In this document: positions 17,864 through 27,198 of the stretch, one piece after another
Layout of the letters: every line of letters starts with the position of its first letter
How positions within the stretch are numbered: position 1 is the first letter of the stretch
NCBI RefSeq assembly: GCF_900110495.1
Contig: NZ_FODX01000001.1
Span: 372,001-436,000, forward strand
Direction: 5' to 3'
Source: Nitrosovibrio sp. Nv6
Lineage (GTDB): Bacteria > Pseudomonadota > Gammaproteobacteria > Burkholderiales > Nitrosomonadaceae
DNA: 64,000 bases
Notes under the pieces: model-generated
Seen by the model: only the letters and a program-made list of their open reading frames with translations
The model's database searches: none
What the model was told of the DNA's origin: nothing
Made by a program: the position numbers and the translations under genes

Positions 17864-17936
17864 ATCGAGTCTCCTGATATCCAAAATTTCGAAAATTTCC
17901 CTGCGACTTGCATCAATTATGATGCGCTTGGGGTTT

Positions 17937-18022
17937 TTATCTCTATTTATTAGGATTGAAAACCAGAGAATGACCGCATCCTAATTGGCAAAATTACTTT
18001 ACTCCGTTCGGAAGCATACATA
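17937..18022 (-). promoter_or_regulatory. Conserved upstream block of KGG copy 2
   Basis: This is the counterpart of 16491-16575. The matching block ends near the 3' end of the cytochrome gene at 18056. The candidate -10 TAATAA on the coding strand is about 85 bp before the ATG, almost the same distance as in copy 1, which supports a functional promoter rather than chance carry-over. Confidence 0.5.
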
Positions 18023-18055
18023 AGAAAATGATGGAGCTTAACGGCTATGCTGATT

Positions 18056-19366
18056 TCATTGCACGCCCTTTCGACTCCGGTCAACCTGAACTGCTGAAAC
18101 AAGACTGCCTCGGTTACCCCATGCATTGCGGACATACGACAGGACCAGCGCGACCTCTTCGTCACGCAAGACCTGTGCAAATGGAGGCATACCGTAAGGG
18201 CGTGGATTCGCTGCGGTGACAGGCGCATAGCCTCCATGGAGAATGCTGCGTATCGCATTGATCGGAGAAGCCAGCGTCACACCCCGATTGCCCGCGAGCG
18301 GAGGATAAGCACCTGGTGCGCCCTGCCCCAGACTCCCGTGGCAATCCTCACAATATGTCTCGTAGATTTCGCTGCCTTGCCGCAGTTGTCTATCGACCTC
18401 GGCGCTAAGCTCAGGCGCTATTCCACGAGAATATGGCGCGCTTTCGGGCAAGGATTGCAGATAGGTAGCCATAGCGCGGGCATCATCCCCTGTCAGATGC
18501 TGCAGGCTTTGACTGACAACATCCGCCATTGGCCCGGTTGTCACTGCACGGGACGCAAAGCCGGTCCTGAGTAGTTGTGTAATATCCTGGATTGGCCAAT
18601 CGGCGGTGCTGGCTTCCTGGAGGGAAGTCAGAGAGGGCGCATACCAGTTCGAACCCATGATCTGGCCTCCTCCCAGTCTATCGCCCTGGCTTGCGCCAAG
18701 GGGATTGCGGCTGGTATGGCAGGCGTTGCAATGCCCAAGTCCCTGCACGAGGTAGGCGCCGCGATTCCATTCATCGCTCCTGCTGGCATCTGCCTGGTAA
18801 ACACCCTCGGTGAAGAAAAGGGCGCGCCAGAGATACAGGAGGGGACGAAAGTTGAAGGGAAAACTGATCAGGTGTGGCGCAGTGCGTTGCTTGACCGCTG
18901 GCAATGAACGCAGATAGGCGAAGATGGCATCGGAATCCTCCCGCGTGACTTTCGTGTAATCGGTGTACGGAAATGCAGGATATAAAAGGCTTCCATCTCG
19001 TGACTGGCCATGGTGCATTGCGCGCCAGAAGTCCTGTTCATTCCAGAGCCCGATACCGGTTTCATGATCCGGCGTAATGTTCGGGGTAATGAAGGTGCCG
19101 ATGGAGGTGGCCAGGATGTGCCCGCCAGCGTACGGTTGCCCATTCTGTGCAGTATGGCAGCCCATGCAGTTACCGGCTTGTGCGAGATAGGCGCCCATCT
19201 GCTGGGCCTGCCGTGCTTGCAATGCCACAACATTGCCGGTCTTCGCGGCCGGCGGTTCGGCATCTGGCGGTTGCAGACCCACCAATGACAACCCCAGCGG
19301 TGTAAGAACCAATCCGAGACTGATGAGTCCGGCCAGCACGACGGCGATGACGACAACAAGTTTCAC
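18056..19366 (-). CDS. Membrane-anchored triheme cytochrome c
   Basis: This is a 436-residue protein with an N-terminal membrane helix (about 3-30) and three CXXCH heme sites: CMGCH (67-71), CNACH (213-217) and CEDCH (339-343). The order and spacing resemble the cytochrome subunits of membrane alcohol or gluconate dehydrogenases, which pass electrons to ubiquinol oxidases. The longest frame starts at 19402, but a GTG at 19366 has GGAGAG upstream and overlaps the stop of the preceding cytochrome gene by 4 nt (GTGA), which decides the start. No dehydrogenase subunit lies beside it; instead it ends a copper-homeostasis gene string. Its partner is unknown. Confidence 0.88.
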   Translation of the reverse strand: MKLVVVIAVVLAGLISLGLVLTPLGLSLVGLQPPDAEPPAAKTGNVVALQARQAQQMGAYLAQAGNCMGCHTAQNGQPYAGGHILATSIGTFITPNITPDHETGIGLWNEQDFWRAMHHGQSRDGSLLYPAFPYTDYTKVTREDSDAIFAYLRSLPAVKQRTAPHLISFPFNFRPLLYLWRALFFTEGVYQADASRSDEWNRGAYLVQGLGHCNACHTSRNPLGASQGDRLGGGQIMGSNWYAPSLTSLQEASTADWPIQDITQLLRTGFASRAVTTGPMADVVSQSLQHLTGDDARAMATYLQSLPESAPYSRGIAPELSAEVDRQLRQGSEIYETYCEDCHGSLGQGAPGAYPPLAGNRGVTLASPINAIRSILHGGYAPVTAANPRPYGMPPFAQVLRDEEVALVLSYVRNAWGNRGSLVSAVQVDRSRKGVQ

Positions 19367-20091
19367 TGCGACTCTCCAGGTTGCAGGACGACACTGCTGC
19401 AACGCCTCGCCAGTTCTGGCGGCAGGGTTGCTCCCGAATCCGCTTTTTTTAGGGATTCGTCAACCGGCTGCGCGGCCAGCCATGCAGCGATGGCGCTGAT
19501 TTCGCCGGTTGTGAGCTGTTTGGCAATTTCAGACATGCAGTCGGGCGTCTGCCCGCGCATCAACGCGCCGTGTTGCCAGTTGCCGAATTGGGCGATGATA
19601 TAGACTCGTGGCAGACCCAATAATCCAGGAATAAAAGGCGCTGTTCCCATCAGGTCTTTACCATGGCATTCAACACACGCGGGGATTTTTCGTACGGAAT
19701 CGCCCTTGGTGATAAGTTTCCGCGCCAGCGCGACTTCGGCGGGAGAAGCGGTCATGGGTTCAGGCGGAGGAAAGGCCTGTTGCAGCGAGGCAAAATAGAG
19801 GGCCATTTCCCGCAGGTATTGATCCGGCAGGCCTTCCAGCAGCAAGGCCATGGGCCGGTAGTGGCGCCGGCCGTCCCGAAAGTTGCGCAGCTGATTGAAA
19901 AGATAACCTTCCGGCTTGCCTGCGATACGTGGGTAGTAGGCATCTCTTCCTGCTTTATCCTCCGGGCCGTGGCAGATAACACAGGCTTTTACCCGCTCTG
20001 CCATCGTATCGGGAGCGTAGACCGGGGGAATATCTGCGGCCATGACGGATGCAGTGAAAAGCAGGCAGGCAGTCAGCGCAAATTGTCTCAT
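19363..20091 (-). CDS. Periplasmic diheme cytochrome c (c4-like)
   Basis: This is a 242-residue secreted protein: signal peptide (1-19, ending SVMAA) and two class-I cytochrome c domains with CVICH (37-41) and CVECH (138-142). The intervening YPRIAGKPEGYLFNQLRNF is typical of cytochrome c4 / c-553-type diheme proteins that shuttle electrons to terminal oxidases. Its stop overlaps the GTG start of the triheme cytochrome, indicating coupled translation and probably one electron-transfer unit. It follows csoR by 57 nt, so copper-responsive expression is possible. Confidence 0.88.
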   Translation of the reverse strand: MRQFALTACLLFTASVMAADIPPVYAPDTMAERVKACVICHGPEDKAGRDAYYPRIAGKPEGYLFNQLRNFRDGRRHYRPMALLLEGLPDQYLREMALYFASLQQAFPPPEPMTASPAEVALARKLITKGDSVRKIPACVECHGKDLMGTAPFIPGLLGLPRVYIIAQFGNWQHGALMRGQTPDCMSEIAKQLTTGEISAIAAWLAAQPVDESLKKADSGATLPPELARRCSSVVLQPGESQ

Positions 20092-20148
20092 AGGACAGTC
20101 TTTATATTTACAAAATGGGGCGACGCCTATTGAAATACTGGGCTCCCG

Positions 20149-20469
20149 CTACCGTGCAAATTTCCGCACGACGGTCATCAACTCATCAATAACCTCATCA
20201 CCCTTACCGGACTGGATAGCACTCTGCATACAGCCATGTGTATGGTTCTCCAATAACAGCATGGCGACTGCATCCAGCGCCGATTGCAGCGCGGAGACCT
20301 GGTTCAGGATATCAACGCAATAACGATCCTCCGATATCATTTTGTTGACCCCGCGTACCTGACCCTCGATGCGGTTAAGACGCTTTATCAGGGCTTCCTT
20401 GTCCGGTTGCACTACCGTCTGCGGTGCATGACATGACTTCGTGCTACTTGGCGGCTTCAAAATCGACAC
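20149..20469 (-). CDS. csoR: CsoR-family copper-sensing repressor
   Basis: This is a 106-residue all-helical repressor of the CsoR/RcnR family. [18 protein letters not shown] is the family's first helix. The Cu(I) ligand set Cys51, His76, Cys80 (YCVDIL and ENHTHGC) is complete, which points to copper rather than nickel or formaldehyde sensing. Known CsoR proteins leave DNA when Cu(I) binds. It lies downstream of copA and copZ, and a fitting operator sits in the promoter of the first gene of the string, so autoregulation of the whole unit is inferred. Confidence 0.9.
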   Translation of the reverse strand: MSILKPPSSTKSCHAPQTVVQPDKEALIKRLNRIEGQVRGVNKMISEDRYCVDILNQVSALQSALDAVAMLLLENHTHGCMQSAIQSGKGDEVIDELMTVVRKFAR

Positions 20470-20539
20470 CTTTAAAGTTATTCTTCAATTAATTGTTCCT
20501 ATCCTTTGAATTAATAGAATTTATCTAGCGATAGAGCGA

Positions 20540-20749
20540 TCAACTTATGGATTCAAAACCCGCGTTCCTGATAGCAAGCCTGAACTGCTGCGGGTCGGTT
20601 TCGCTTTCGTCGTACTGCAGGATGACTTGCTTCTGTTCCAGCGAAACATCGGCCCGCTTCACTCCCGCAATACTTTCCAGCCCGGTTTTCACCTTATTGA
20701 CGCAACCCATGCAATTCATTCCACCAATTCTGATAACTTCTGTTTGCAT
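20540..20749 (-). CDS. copZ: CopZ-like copper chaperone (HMA domain)
   Basis: This is a 69-residue single heavy-metal-associated domain with the metal-binding GMNCMGC (Cys13, Cys16) and the ferredoxin-like beta-alpha-beta pattern. Such proteins hand Cu(I) to the N-terminal domains of CopA. The frame is open upstream to 20800, but the ATG at 20749 has AAGGA at the right distance and gives the family's normal length. It lies 37 nt downstream of copA and 70 nt upstream of csoR. Confidence 0.92.
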   Translation of the reverse strand: MQTEVIRIGGMNCMGCVNKVKTGLESIAGVKRADVSLEQKQVILQYDESETDPQQFRLAIRNAGFESIS

Positions 20750-20786
20750 TTCATGGTTCCTTTTCTCAAGTTGAGTAACGGACAAA

Positions 20787-23180
20787 TCAAACACCAGCAC
20801 GCCACCGTTTCAACAATAATGAGTTACTTACTACGGAGACCGAACTCATCGCCATCGCAGCTCCCGCAATCACAGGATTAAGCAGCCCTATCGCTGCCAG
20901 CGGTATCCCCAATATGTTATAAATGAACGCGAAGAAAAGATTCTGGCGGATTTTTCCCAGCGTCGCCCGCGAGAGCGAGATGGCGTCAGCCACGCTCATC
21001 AGGTCGTCGCGCATGAGGGTGATGTCTGCTGCTTCGATCGCCACATCGGAACCTGCGCCGATTGCGAAGCTCACATCTGCGGCGGCCAGCGCCGGAGCAT
21101 CATTGATGCCATCCCCCACCATCCCCGTAAATTGACCATCAGCCTTCATTTTGCCCACTTCGGCGGCTTTGTCTTGTGGCAGCACCTCGGCGCGATAAGC
21201 GGTAATACCCACTTGCCTTGCAATTGCCGCAGCGGTGGCGGCGTTATCGCCGGTCAGCATCATCACTTCAATACCCATCGATTGCAGTCTTTCCACCGCT
21301 CGCACCGACGTGCTCCGCAACCGATCGGCAATGGCGAGATAGCCAAGTACTTCGGGAGGGTCGCTGGATACAATGGCGACGCCTATGACGGTTTTGCCTT
21401 CTGCCTGGAGATCAGCTATCGGGTTGTCATCAGTCACCGCGCCGCGCTCGCGCAAAAATTTGGGTGAACCCACGATATATTCAGCGCCACCTATCCGGGC
21501 GGTAATCCCGCTACCGGTAACGGCCGCAAAATCGCTTATGGCTTGCGGCTGGATATTCATACTCTCCGCACGCTCCATTACTGCTCTTGCGAGCGGATGT
21601 TCCGAGCCCTGCTCAAGTGTTGAGGCGACCTGCATCAGAGCATGCTCTGTAATTGGTCCTGCTGGAACAATATTCGTGACTGCCGGTTTGCCCTCTGTAA
21701 GGGTGCCGGTTTTATCCAGGATCAGAACCTGAATTTTTTCCGCCTGCTCCAGCGCGGCGGCATTTTTTACCAGCACCCCGGCTTGCGCACCGCGTCCTGC
21801 TCCCACCATGATCGCGGTTGGCGTAGCCAGCCCCAACGCGCAAGGGCAGGCAATGACCAGTACAGCCACAGCGTTGATGAGAGCAGGAACGAAATCAGCT
21901 GCCAGCCACCAGGTAATGATCAGCGTCAACATGCTGATGATCACCACAACCGGCACAAATATGCCCGAAATGACGTCGGCCAATCGCTGGATCGGCGCCT
22001 TGGAGCCCTGCGCTTCTTCTACCAGATGAATGATTGCCGCAAGCTGGGTATGCATCCCGACGCTGGTGGCGCGGCATTTGAGCAAGCCCTGCTGATTCGT
22101 GGTTGCCGCATAGACTTTCGCCCCTACCCGTTTTGCGGCAGGCAGGCTCTCGCCAGTCAGCATCGACTCATTCACGTTGGAGGCGCCTTCAATGACAACA
22201 CCGTCTACCGGCAGATTCTCCCCTGGGCGCACAATAAAAATATCGCCCACCTTGAGGGTACTTGCATCCACCTCGACTATTTCTCCGCCGCGCTCTACCC
22301 GGGCGGTTTTAGGTTGCAGTTTGATGAGTTCTTCGATGGCCGCGGAAGTCTTGCCCTTGGCGCGCGCTTCCATCAGCTTGCCCAGCAGTACCAGCGTGAT
22401 AATAGCCGCGCTTGCCTCGAAATAGACATGCTGATCCAGTGCCAGCAACGTGACGACTGCACTGAAAAAGTACGCCATGCTGGTACCCAGCGCGATCAGC
22501 ACGTCCATGTTGGCGCCACCGCCGCGCAGCGCATTCCATGCCGCGATATAGAAGCGTTTGCCCACCCAGAACTGTACCGGGGTGGCCAGCAGCCATTGCA
22601 GCCACCGCGGCAGAAACTCCGCATGCTCGCCCCAGAACATGGGACCCATCTGCAGCACCAGCGGCAGGGTAAGCGCAGCTGAAACCCAGAACATGCGAAG
22701 CTCGGCATGGTACGCCGCAAGCTTCCGGGCTTTCTCTTCGGCGCGACTGGCTTCACTGATTTCACTGGCGCCGTAACCTGCTCTGGACACGGCAGCGATC
22801 AGGTCATCCACTGACGCCGTACCAGGGCTGAAGGTGACGTGAGCTACCTCTGTGGCCAGGTTGACAGAAGCAGTGACTCCGGGAAGCCTGTCCAATGCCT
22901 TTTCTATACGCCCGCTGCATGCGGCGCAGGTCATTCCACTGATTTGTAGTTGTACCGATTGCGGAATGACATGAAACCCGGCTTTCTCAATCGAACGAAC
23001 CAACTCTTCAGGTGGAGTGGTAGATTCATTAAATTCCACGCGTGCCTTTTCGTTGGCAAAATTGACCACCGCACGAACGCCGGGCAGCTTATTCAGATTT
23101 TTTTCGATGCGTGCCGCACAGGCCGAACAGGTCATGCCTTCGATGGGCAGTTCGATTTGTTTAAGCGCAACCGAGTTCAT
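20787..23180 (-). CDS. copA: Cu(I)-exporting P1B-type ATPase CopA
   Basis: This is a 797-residue inner-membrane copper pump. Two N-terminal HMA domains carry GMTCSAC (Cys18, Cys21) and GMTCAAC (Cys85, Cys88). The core has TGES (342-345), the transmembrane copper site CPC (445-447), the phosphorylated Asp489 in DKTGT, and the [15 protein letters not shown] hinge. The set is that of P1B-1 ATPases exporting Cu(I) to the periplasm for detoxification or cuproenzyme assembly. Its ATG overlaps the stop of the upstream HMA-SafE gene by 4 nt, so the two are translationally coupled. Confidence 0.95.
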   Translation of the reverse strand: MNSVALKQIELPIEGMTCSACAARIEKNLNKLPGVRAVVNFANEKARVEFNESTTPPEELVRSIEKAGFHVIPQSVQLQISGMTCAACSGRIEKALDRLPGVTASVNLATEVAHVTFSPGTASVDDLIAAVSRAGYGASEISEASRAEEKARKLAAYHAELRMFWVSAALTLPLVLQMGPMFWGEHAEFLPRWLQWLLATPVQFWVGKRFYIAAWNALRGGGANMDVLIALGTSMAYFFSAVVTLLALDQHVYFEASAAIITLVLLGKLMEARAKGKTSAAIEELIKLQPKTARVERGGEIVEVDASTLKVGDIFIVRPGENLPVDGVVIEGASNVNESMLTGESLPAAKRVGAKVYAATTNQQGLLKCRATSVGMHTQLAAIIHLVEEAQGSKAPIQRLADVISGIFVPVVVIISMLTLIITWWLAADFVPALINAVAVLVIACPCALGLATPTAIMVGAGRGAQAGVLVKNAAALEQAEKIQVLILDKTGTLTEGKPAVTNIVPAGPITEHALMQVASTLEQGSEHPLARAVMERAESMNIQPQAISDFAAVTGSGITARIGGAEYIVGSPKFLRERGAVTDDNPIADLQAEGKTVIGVAIVSSDPPEVLGYLAIADRLRSTSVRAVERLQSMGIEVMMLTGDNAATAAAIARQVGITAYRAEVLPQDKAAEVGKMKADGQFTGMVGDGINDAPALAAADVSFAIGAGSDVAIEAADITLMRDDLMSVADAISLSRATLGKIRQNLFFAFIYNILGIPLAAIGLLNPVIAGAAMAMSSVSVVSNSLLLKRWRAGV

Positions 23181-24325
23181 GAATTTTCATTAATAATATT
23201 TAGCTCAATTTCGTCCGCAATGCAGTTCATCCGACACTGCGCTAGCGCTGACGGGTAGTGTGATTGATTCAAGATATTATCTGCTGGCGTTATCTGCTGC
23301 CACCGGGAGGATAGTGAGTTAAAGTCGTAGCCGGACCCGGTCAGCTTGAGTCCGCGATCCGCCATCATCAGCCCCATCGCAATTACTAAAATAGCGGATG
23401 CACGAACAAGCAGGTTGATCATGTCTCTTGATACAGAGCTTGCGATCAGTCCAAAACTCAGGAGCGGTACCAGGGTGCCCAGACCAAAGAAGAACAGCAT
23501 CGTAGCGCCTTCCTGCGCACTACCGGTGCCGGCAGCCATGATGTACATGGCCTGCAAAGGACCGCAACCCAGCATCAAACCATTTAAAAACCCGATGATC
23601 AAGGGGCTTCGTCGCTGCCGCAGTTCGTTTGATACGCCTCGCACGAGAAATCGGGGTAAGCGCAAGGTGAAGTTGCGTAAGACGGGAAGCACGTCCAGCA
23701 TTTTGAGACCATAAACGATGACAAAAATACTGGCCGCAAGCGTGACAACGCCCCGCATGTGCGGTGTAAAGGTCATAATGGAACCCAGCAAACCCAAACT
23801 GCCGCCAATAAGCGTATAAGAAGCTGTTTTACCGGTGGCGTACATCAGATGGGCCGCAGCCGTGGCGCCTGCGGAGCGTGGCTCAATGGCTGTCGCATAG
23901 CCCACTACAAAGCCTCCGCACATGCCGATACAGTGAAATCCGGTAAAAAATCCGATCGAAAACAGCATGGCATAACCGAGTTGAGTGTTCATTTCTCCCA
24001 CTAAACCCGGGATCATGCTTTTGCCCCAGACCGTCACACCACCCACCAGCAACAAGAAACACAGGAAAATCAGTCCGTTTCGTAGATGCTGACTTGAAGA
24101 TTTGGCGGATGCGTTTTCTGACCGATAGCCTTTTTCTTCAACTGCCCGGCGAATGCCACTTTCTGCTATGGACTTGCTATCGAATTCGACATCGACAATT
24201 TGTTTGATATAGTCCGCTCGGACTTTTCGCACGCCGGGCAAGCAGCCTACGGCGTTCTCGATGGTTTCCTCGCAGCCTGTGCAGTGCATGCCGCTGATTT
24301 TCAGATGAACCGATCTGGCAGCCAC
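23177..24325 (-). CDS. HMA domain fused to a SafE/UreH-like membrane domain
   Basis: This 382-residue protein joins an N-terminal copper-binding HMA domain (GMHCTGC, Cys15 and Cys18) to a polytopic domain of about six to seven helices related to the sulfite-exporter/UreH-2 and DsbD-like families ([37 protein letters not shown]). The paired FHCIGMCGG and LGCGPLQA motifs offer further cysteines for a metal path. Relatives often sit with copA or with cbb3-oxidase assembly genes and are thought to move copper; that is family knowledge plus inference. It is the first gene of the string, directly behind the CsoR-like promoter, and overlaps copA by 4 nt. The C-terminal tail of about 40 residues is not recognised. 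Confidence 0.85.
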   Translation of the reverse strand: MAARSVHLKISGMHCTGCEETIENAVGCLPGVRKVRADYIKQIVDVEFDSKSIAESGIRRAVEEKGYRSENASAKSSSQHLRNGLIFLCFLLLVGGVTVWGKSMIPGLVGEMNTQLGYAMLFSIGFFTGFHCIGMCGGFVVGYATAIEPRSAGATAAAHLMYATGKTASYTLIGGSLGLLGSIMTFTPHMRGVVTLAASIFVIVYGLKMLDVLPVLRNFTLRLPRFLVRGVSNELRQRRSPLIIGFLNGLMLGCGPLQAMYIMAAGTGSAQEGATMLFFFGLGTLVPLLSFGLIASSVSRDMINLLVRASAILVIAMGLMMADRGLKLTGSGYDFNSLSSRWQQITPADNILNQSHYPSALAQCRMNCIADEIELNIINENS

Positions 24326-24406
24326 ATATCACCCAATGTCTGTGGTAACAATATGAAGTTAGGGAAGTATTTAAGATACCCTTTGATACCCTTTGATCCC
24401 AAAGCC

Positions 24407-24435
24407 ATCGTATACCTGTATAGGGTATAAGTCAA
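24407..24435 (-). promoter_or_regulatory. Copper operon promoter with CsoR-like operator in the spacer
   Basis: On the minus strand, TTGACT (24435-24430) and TACGAT (24412-24407) are 17 nt apart. The spacer is nearly all of an inverted repeat, TATACC / GGTATA, at 24411-24429, resembling the TACCC-N-GGGTA operators of CsoR. A second imperfect pair, CATAC/GTATG, lies at 24437-24455. Between the -10 and the start codon GATACCCTTT is repeated in tandem (24375-24394). Repression by promoter occlusion is inferred. Confidence 0.7.
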
Positions 24436-24485
24436 GCATACCCCCGGGTTGTATGTGGAATTGCGGGTCGACAGCTGGACTGGCC

Positions 24486-24840
24486 TCACCAGCACTTCAA
24501 GCATCTCAAGAGCGATGAGGCGGTCGAAGTTTTGGCCGATGCATCAATCCAGGGCTGAGCAAAATGGCTGAGTCCTGCCCTGGCATGATCTACGGCAACT
24601 TGGAATTTCAAGGCGGGCGGCAGTTCGCGCGCTGCCGGCGCCACCGTAGCTGATTGAAGCCATCGCCAACCAAGGACAGGTAGTCGAAGTCTTCCGGTTG
24701 GGCGTCCAGCAGAGCACGGCGGATATGCGAGTACAGGCGTACCCTGTTTATCCCATTTCACATGTAGCTGCACACGCCAGCTTTTGGCTCGCCCGGAAAG
24801 CAGGGCGAGGGTGTCGAACGCCTGAGCCCGAATAAATCGA
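24486..24840 (-). pseudogene. Possible frameshifted Tn3-family transposase remnant
   Basis: No intact gene occurs here, but pieces in two minus-strand frames resemble an N-proximal part of Tn3-type transposases: RRALLDAQPEDFDYLSLVGD in one frame, then an ALKFQVAVD-like piece in the next. Stops and a frame change separate them. The assignment is from memory of the family and is weak. If right, it is a relic of a past insertion between the copper operon and the next gene. Nothing else is visible in 24456-24876. Confidence 0.25.
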
Positions 24841-24876
24841 AGTGAATTGCCGGGTATACTTCGCTACACGGCCGAT

Positions 24877-25281
24877 TCAATACGCCTGACCAGGGACCGG
24901 CGCGGGCGAGGGAGTTAGAGAAGGAGACGAAGAAGAGCTTTGCTCTGCCTTTTGTTTTCCAGCGGCAACTTCTTTATTCATCTTTTCCACCGCCTCATTT
25001 ATTCGCGCCTGCTCGGCGGTTGCATCCTGATTAATAGCTGAGCTGTCGGCATTCGCTTCTTTGACCATACAATCGTGATAAGCCTGTATTTTTTCCTGCC
25101 AGGCATTCAGGGTACCAATGCTTTGGTTGAAAGCCTCGGCGCTGCTTGAGTCGATAACTGGTGCTTCAGGCATGCCGCCGCATCCGCTTGGCGACCATTT
25201 GCCGTTTTCCAAAATACCGGCATTTGCCGTGAATGTGGTAATGACTGCAATAGAAGCGGCAAGGTGAACAATCGATTTCAT
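24877..25281 (-). CDS. Small exported protein of unknown function
   Basis: This is a 134-residue protein with a Sec signal peptide (about 1-21, ending TANA), two cysteines (Cys34 and Cys71), a central helical segment (NAWQEKIQAYHDCMVKEAN) and a low-complexity C-terminus rich in Ser and Pro. Periplasmic location is likely. The pattern of a short helical core with two Cys recalls small secreted proteins found singly in many beta- and gammaproteobacteria, but I cannot name a family. It is monocistronic. Confidence 0.65.
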   Translation of the reverse strand: MKSIVHLAASIAVITTFTANAGILENGKWSPSGCGGMPEAPVIDSSSAEAFNQSIGTLNAWQEKIQAYHDCMVKEANADSSAINQDATAEQARINEAVEKMNKEVAAGKQKAEQSSSSSPSLTPSPAPVPGQAY

Positions 25282-25944
25282 AAGCTTTTGCCTGTATGGT
25301 TTGCGGAATTATCGCCTGATAGCGTTTAATCTATCTGATCCGGCCTGAATATCGTTTACAAAGCTCTGGCTATACCCGAACAGCCTTGGCGTTATCTTTT
25401 GCTGTGACCGTACTAAACGTAGAGTAAACGCGCCGTGCGCCGTGAATAGCTAAGCCTAACCGAACTACGGTTCAACGTAAAGCAGGAGTCAAGTTTTGCG
25501 TGGTCGTGGTCATGACGGCGATAGGTTATGCATTTTTTGGAAAGTGAACGCGAAAGGCAAAAGCATGTTGTCCGCTAAATTGTCGAATACGCCGCGCTAA
25601 TCCACGTTGAATAGGGGAAGCATCTGTAAGGGGAAGCAAACTCGTACCGAACTCCCGTCTTTTTCGCGGAACGTATCATATATAATTTAACAATTGCGCC
25701 ATTTTAGAGACTGTAATCTAAGCATAGCAGTGTTCAGTGCCTCTCCAGCCTTTCCTGACGTCTACCAGTGCCCAAACCGCTGAACGCTCGGCATGCTGCA
25801 CCAGAAGCCGAGAGTCGATAACGTGTGGGGAAGCAGATGACGTTGAACTCTATCAGCTCTTCTGCCGGTTTCCCTCGCACTGCGCGTCAGCGAGTAATGT
25901 ATACGCTAATATAACTGTATTTGTACCTACCCTCTTTCCTAAGC
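25282..25944. other. 660-bp intergenic region, no gene seen
   Basis: It separates the divergent small exported protein and the O-antigen-ligase-like gene. It is AT-rich near 25675-25695 (TATATAAT), which could be part of a promoter for the plus-strand genes, but no matching -35 is convincing. No repeat or RNA gene is recognised. Confidence 0.45.
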
Positions 25945-27198
25945 ATGTCAACATCCGTTAGCTCACCCAGTCTCTTGCAAAGCGCTTCTACATGGCGCGA
26001 TGTGCTGGCAAGAGTTGCGCTGCTCTTTTTTGGCATCGCCTTGTGGCATAAGGGGCTGAGTTTTTATGGCTACTACCTGCTGCCGGTAGCCTGGGTCCTG
26101 GATGGAGGTTTACGCCGATTCAGGCAGGTGCTTAACGAGCCATTGGTTGTCGGCATGCTTGTTTTGTGTTTTGTCCTCGCTCTGGGAATTCTATGGAGCG
26201 ATGATCCTAAATTTGGCTTCAAGGTTTGGCGGAGATACTTCGCATTCCTGATTTTTATCCCCTATTTATCCCTGTTAAATAAAGAGCGGTTGTCGTGGGC
26301 GATTGCTGGTTTGCTCGCCGGTTATTTTGGAACCGTGATAATGGGTGTCTATCAATGGGTATTTGCTGGAGCACAAGGTATTGCGCCTTTGGGTATGCCT
26401 TATCTACATTTTTCCTCAATGCTCGGGATTGGAGTCATACTGGCCCTTTATCTTGCCGGCACATGCAGAAATAAAAAGACCAAATCGATTTCATGGTTAT
26501 TAGTCGTTTCTTTACTGTTCATCCAGTTTAATCAGAATGCACGTGGAATTCTTCTAGCCACTCTTATTTCATCCGCGCTTTTGCTTTTGCTGCTTCATAA
26601 AAAAGAAATCAGAAGACTTCTTGCCGTTATGGCATCGCTAACCATTATGATTGGAGTGTTTGCGTATAACAGCACCAGCCTTCATGAACGGCTGGCGCAA
26701 GCCAAGCGCGACATTGAATCGTCTGAACAAGGACAGTACGGCACCAGCCTGGGCTATCGCCTGGCCCTGTGGGATGTCGGCTTACATGGGATTATTGAGC
26801 GGCCATTTTTAGGCCATGGCACGGGTATGGCGGTGAGTTATTTTGAAAAAAATATTGAGACATACAAAGGCGGCGTCTACAAGGATCTGCCGAAATTCTC
26901 GGCGATTTATCATTACCACAACGACTGGATCGAAATTGGAATGCATATCGGCGCGCTCGGCCTCCTGGCTTACGGTTTCTTCTTATGGAGCTGGTTTTTA
27001 ACCTTCAGAACACATCAGCTAGCGATACTGGGAGCAGCTCTTGTTTATTTTATTTTTCTCTCGGGCCTGACAGATAACCTTGTTTTCTTTCGGCAAACCT
27101 TTTATCTGCTTCTTATCGTTACCGCCATTGGTATAGGCTGGCATAAAGCGTATGGAACAGTAATTCAGCAAACAGAAAACCACCGCACAAGTACGTAA
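25945..27198 (+). CDS. O-antigen ligase/polymerase-like membrane protein (Wzy_C)
   Basis: This is a 417-residue polytopic inner-membrane protein with about ten hydrophobic segments. The large periplasmic loop and the HNDWIEIGMHIGALGLLAYG segment, preceded by GHGTGM, are the signature of the Wzy_C / WaaL superfamily, which polymerises or ligates surface polysaccharide. The ATG at 25945 is preferred to an in-frame TTG eight codons earlier. Its stop overlaps the start of the next glycosyltransferase (TAATG), so it belongs to a surface-polysaccharide operon; whether it acts on LPS or exopolysaccharide is not clear. Confidence 0.85.
   Translation: MSTSVSSPSLLQSASTWRDVLARVALLFFGIALWHKGLSFYGYYLLPVAWVLDGGLRRFRQVLNEPLVVGMLVLCFVLALGILWSDDPKFGFKVWRRYFAFLIFIPYLSLLNKERLSWAIAGLLAGYFGTVIMGVYQWVFAGAQGIAPLGMPYLHFSSMLGIGVILALYLAGTCRNKKTKSISWLLVVSLLFIQFNQNARGILLATLISSALLLLLLHKKEIRRLLAVMASLTIMIGVFAYNSTSLHERLAQAKRDIESSEQGQYGTSLGYRLALWDVGLHGIIERPFLGHGTGMAVSYFEKNIETYKGGVYKDLPKFSAIYHYHNDWIEIGMHIGALGLLAYGFFLWSWFLTFRTHQLAILGAALVYFIFLSGLTDNLVFFRQTFYLLLIVTAIGIGWHKAYGTVIQQTENHRTST

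Noticed and set aside
21642-22682. 346-codon plus-strand frame opposite copA
   Set aside because: Antisense shadow rich in His, Gln and Arg; copA motifs are complete on the other strand.
24486-24773. 95-residue minus-strand frame as an intact gene
   Set aside because: No ribosome site or family; the neighbouring frames carry pieces that resemble a decayed transposase, so it was listed as a possible pseudogene only.
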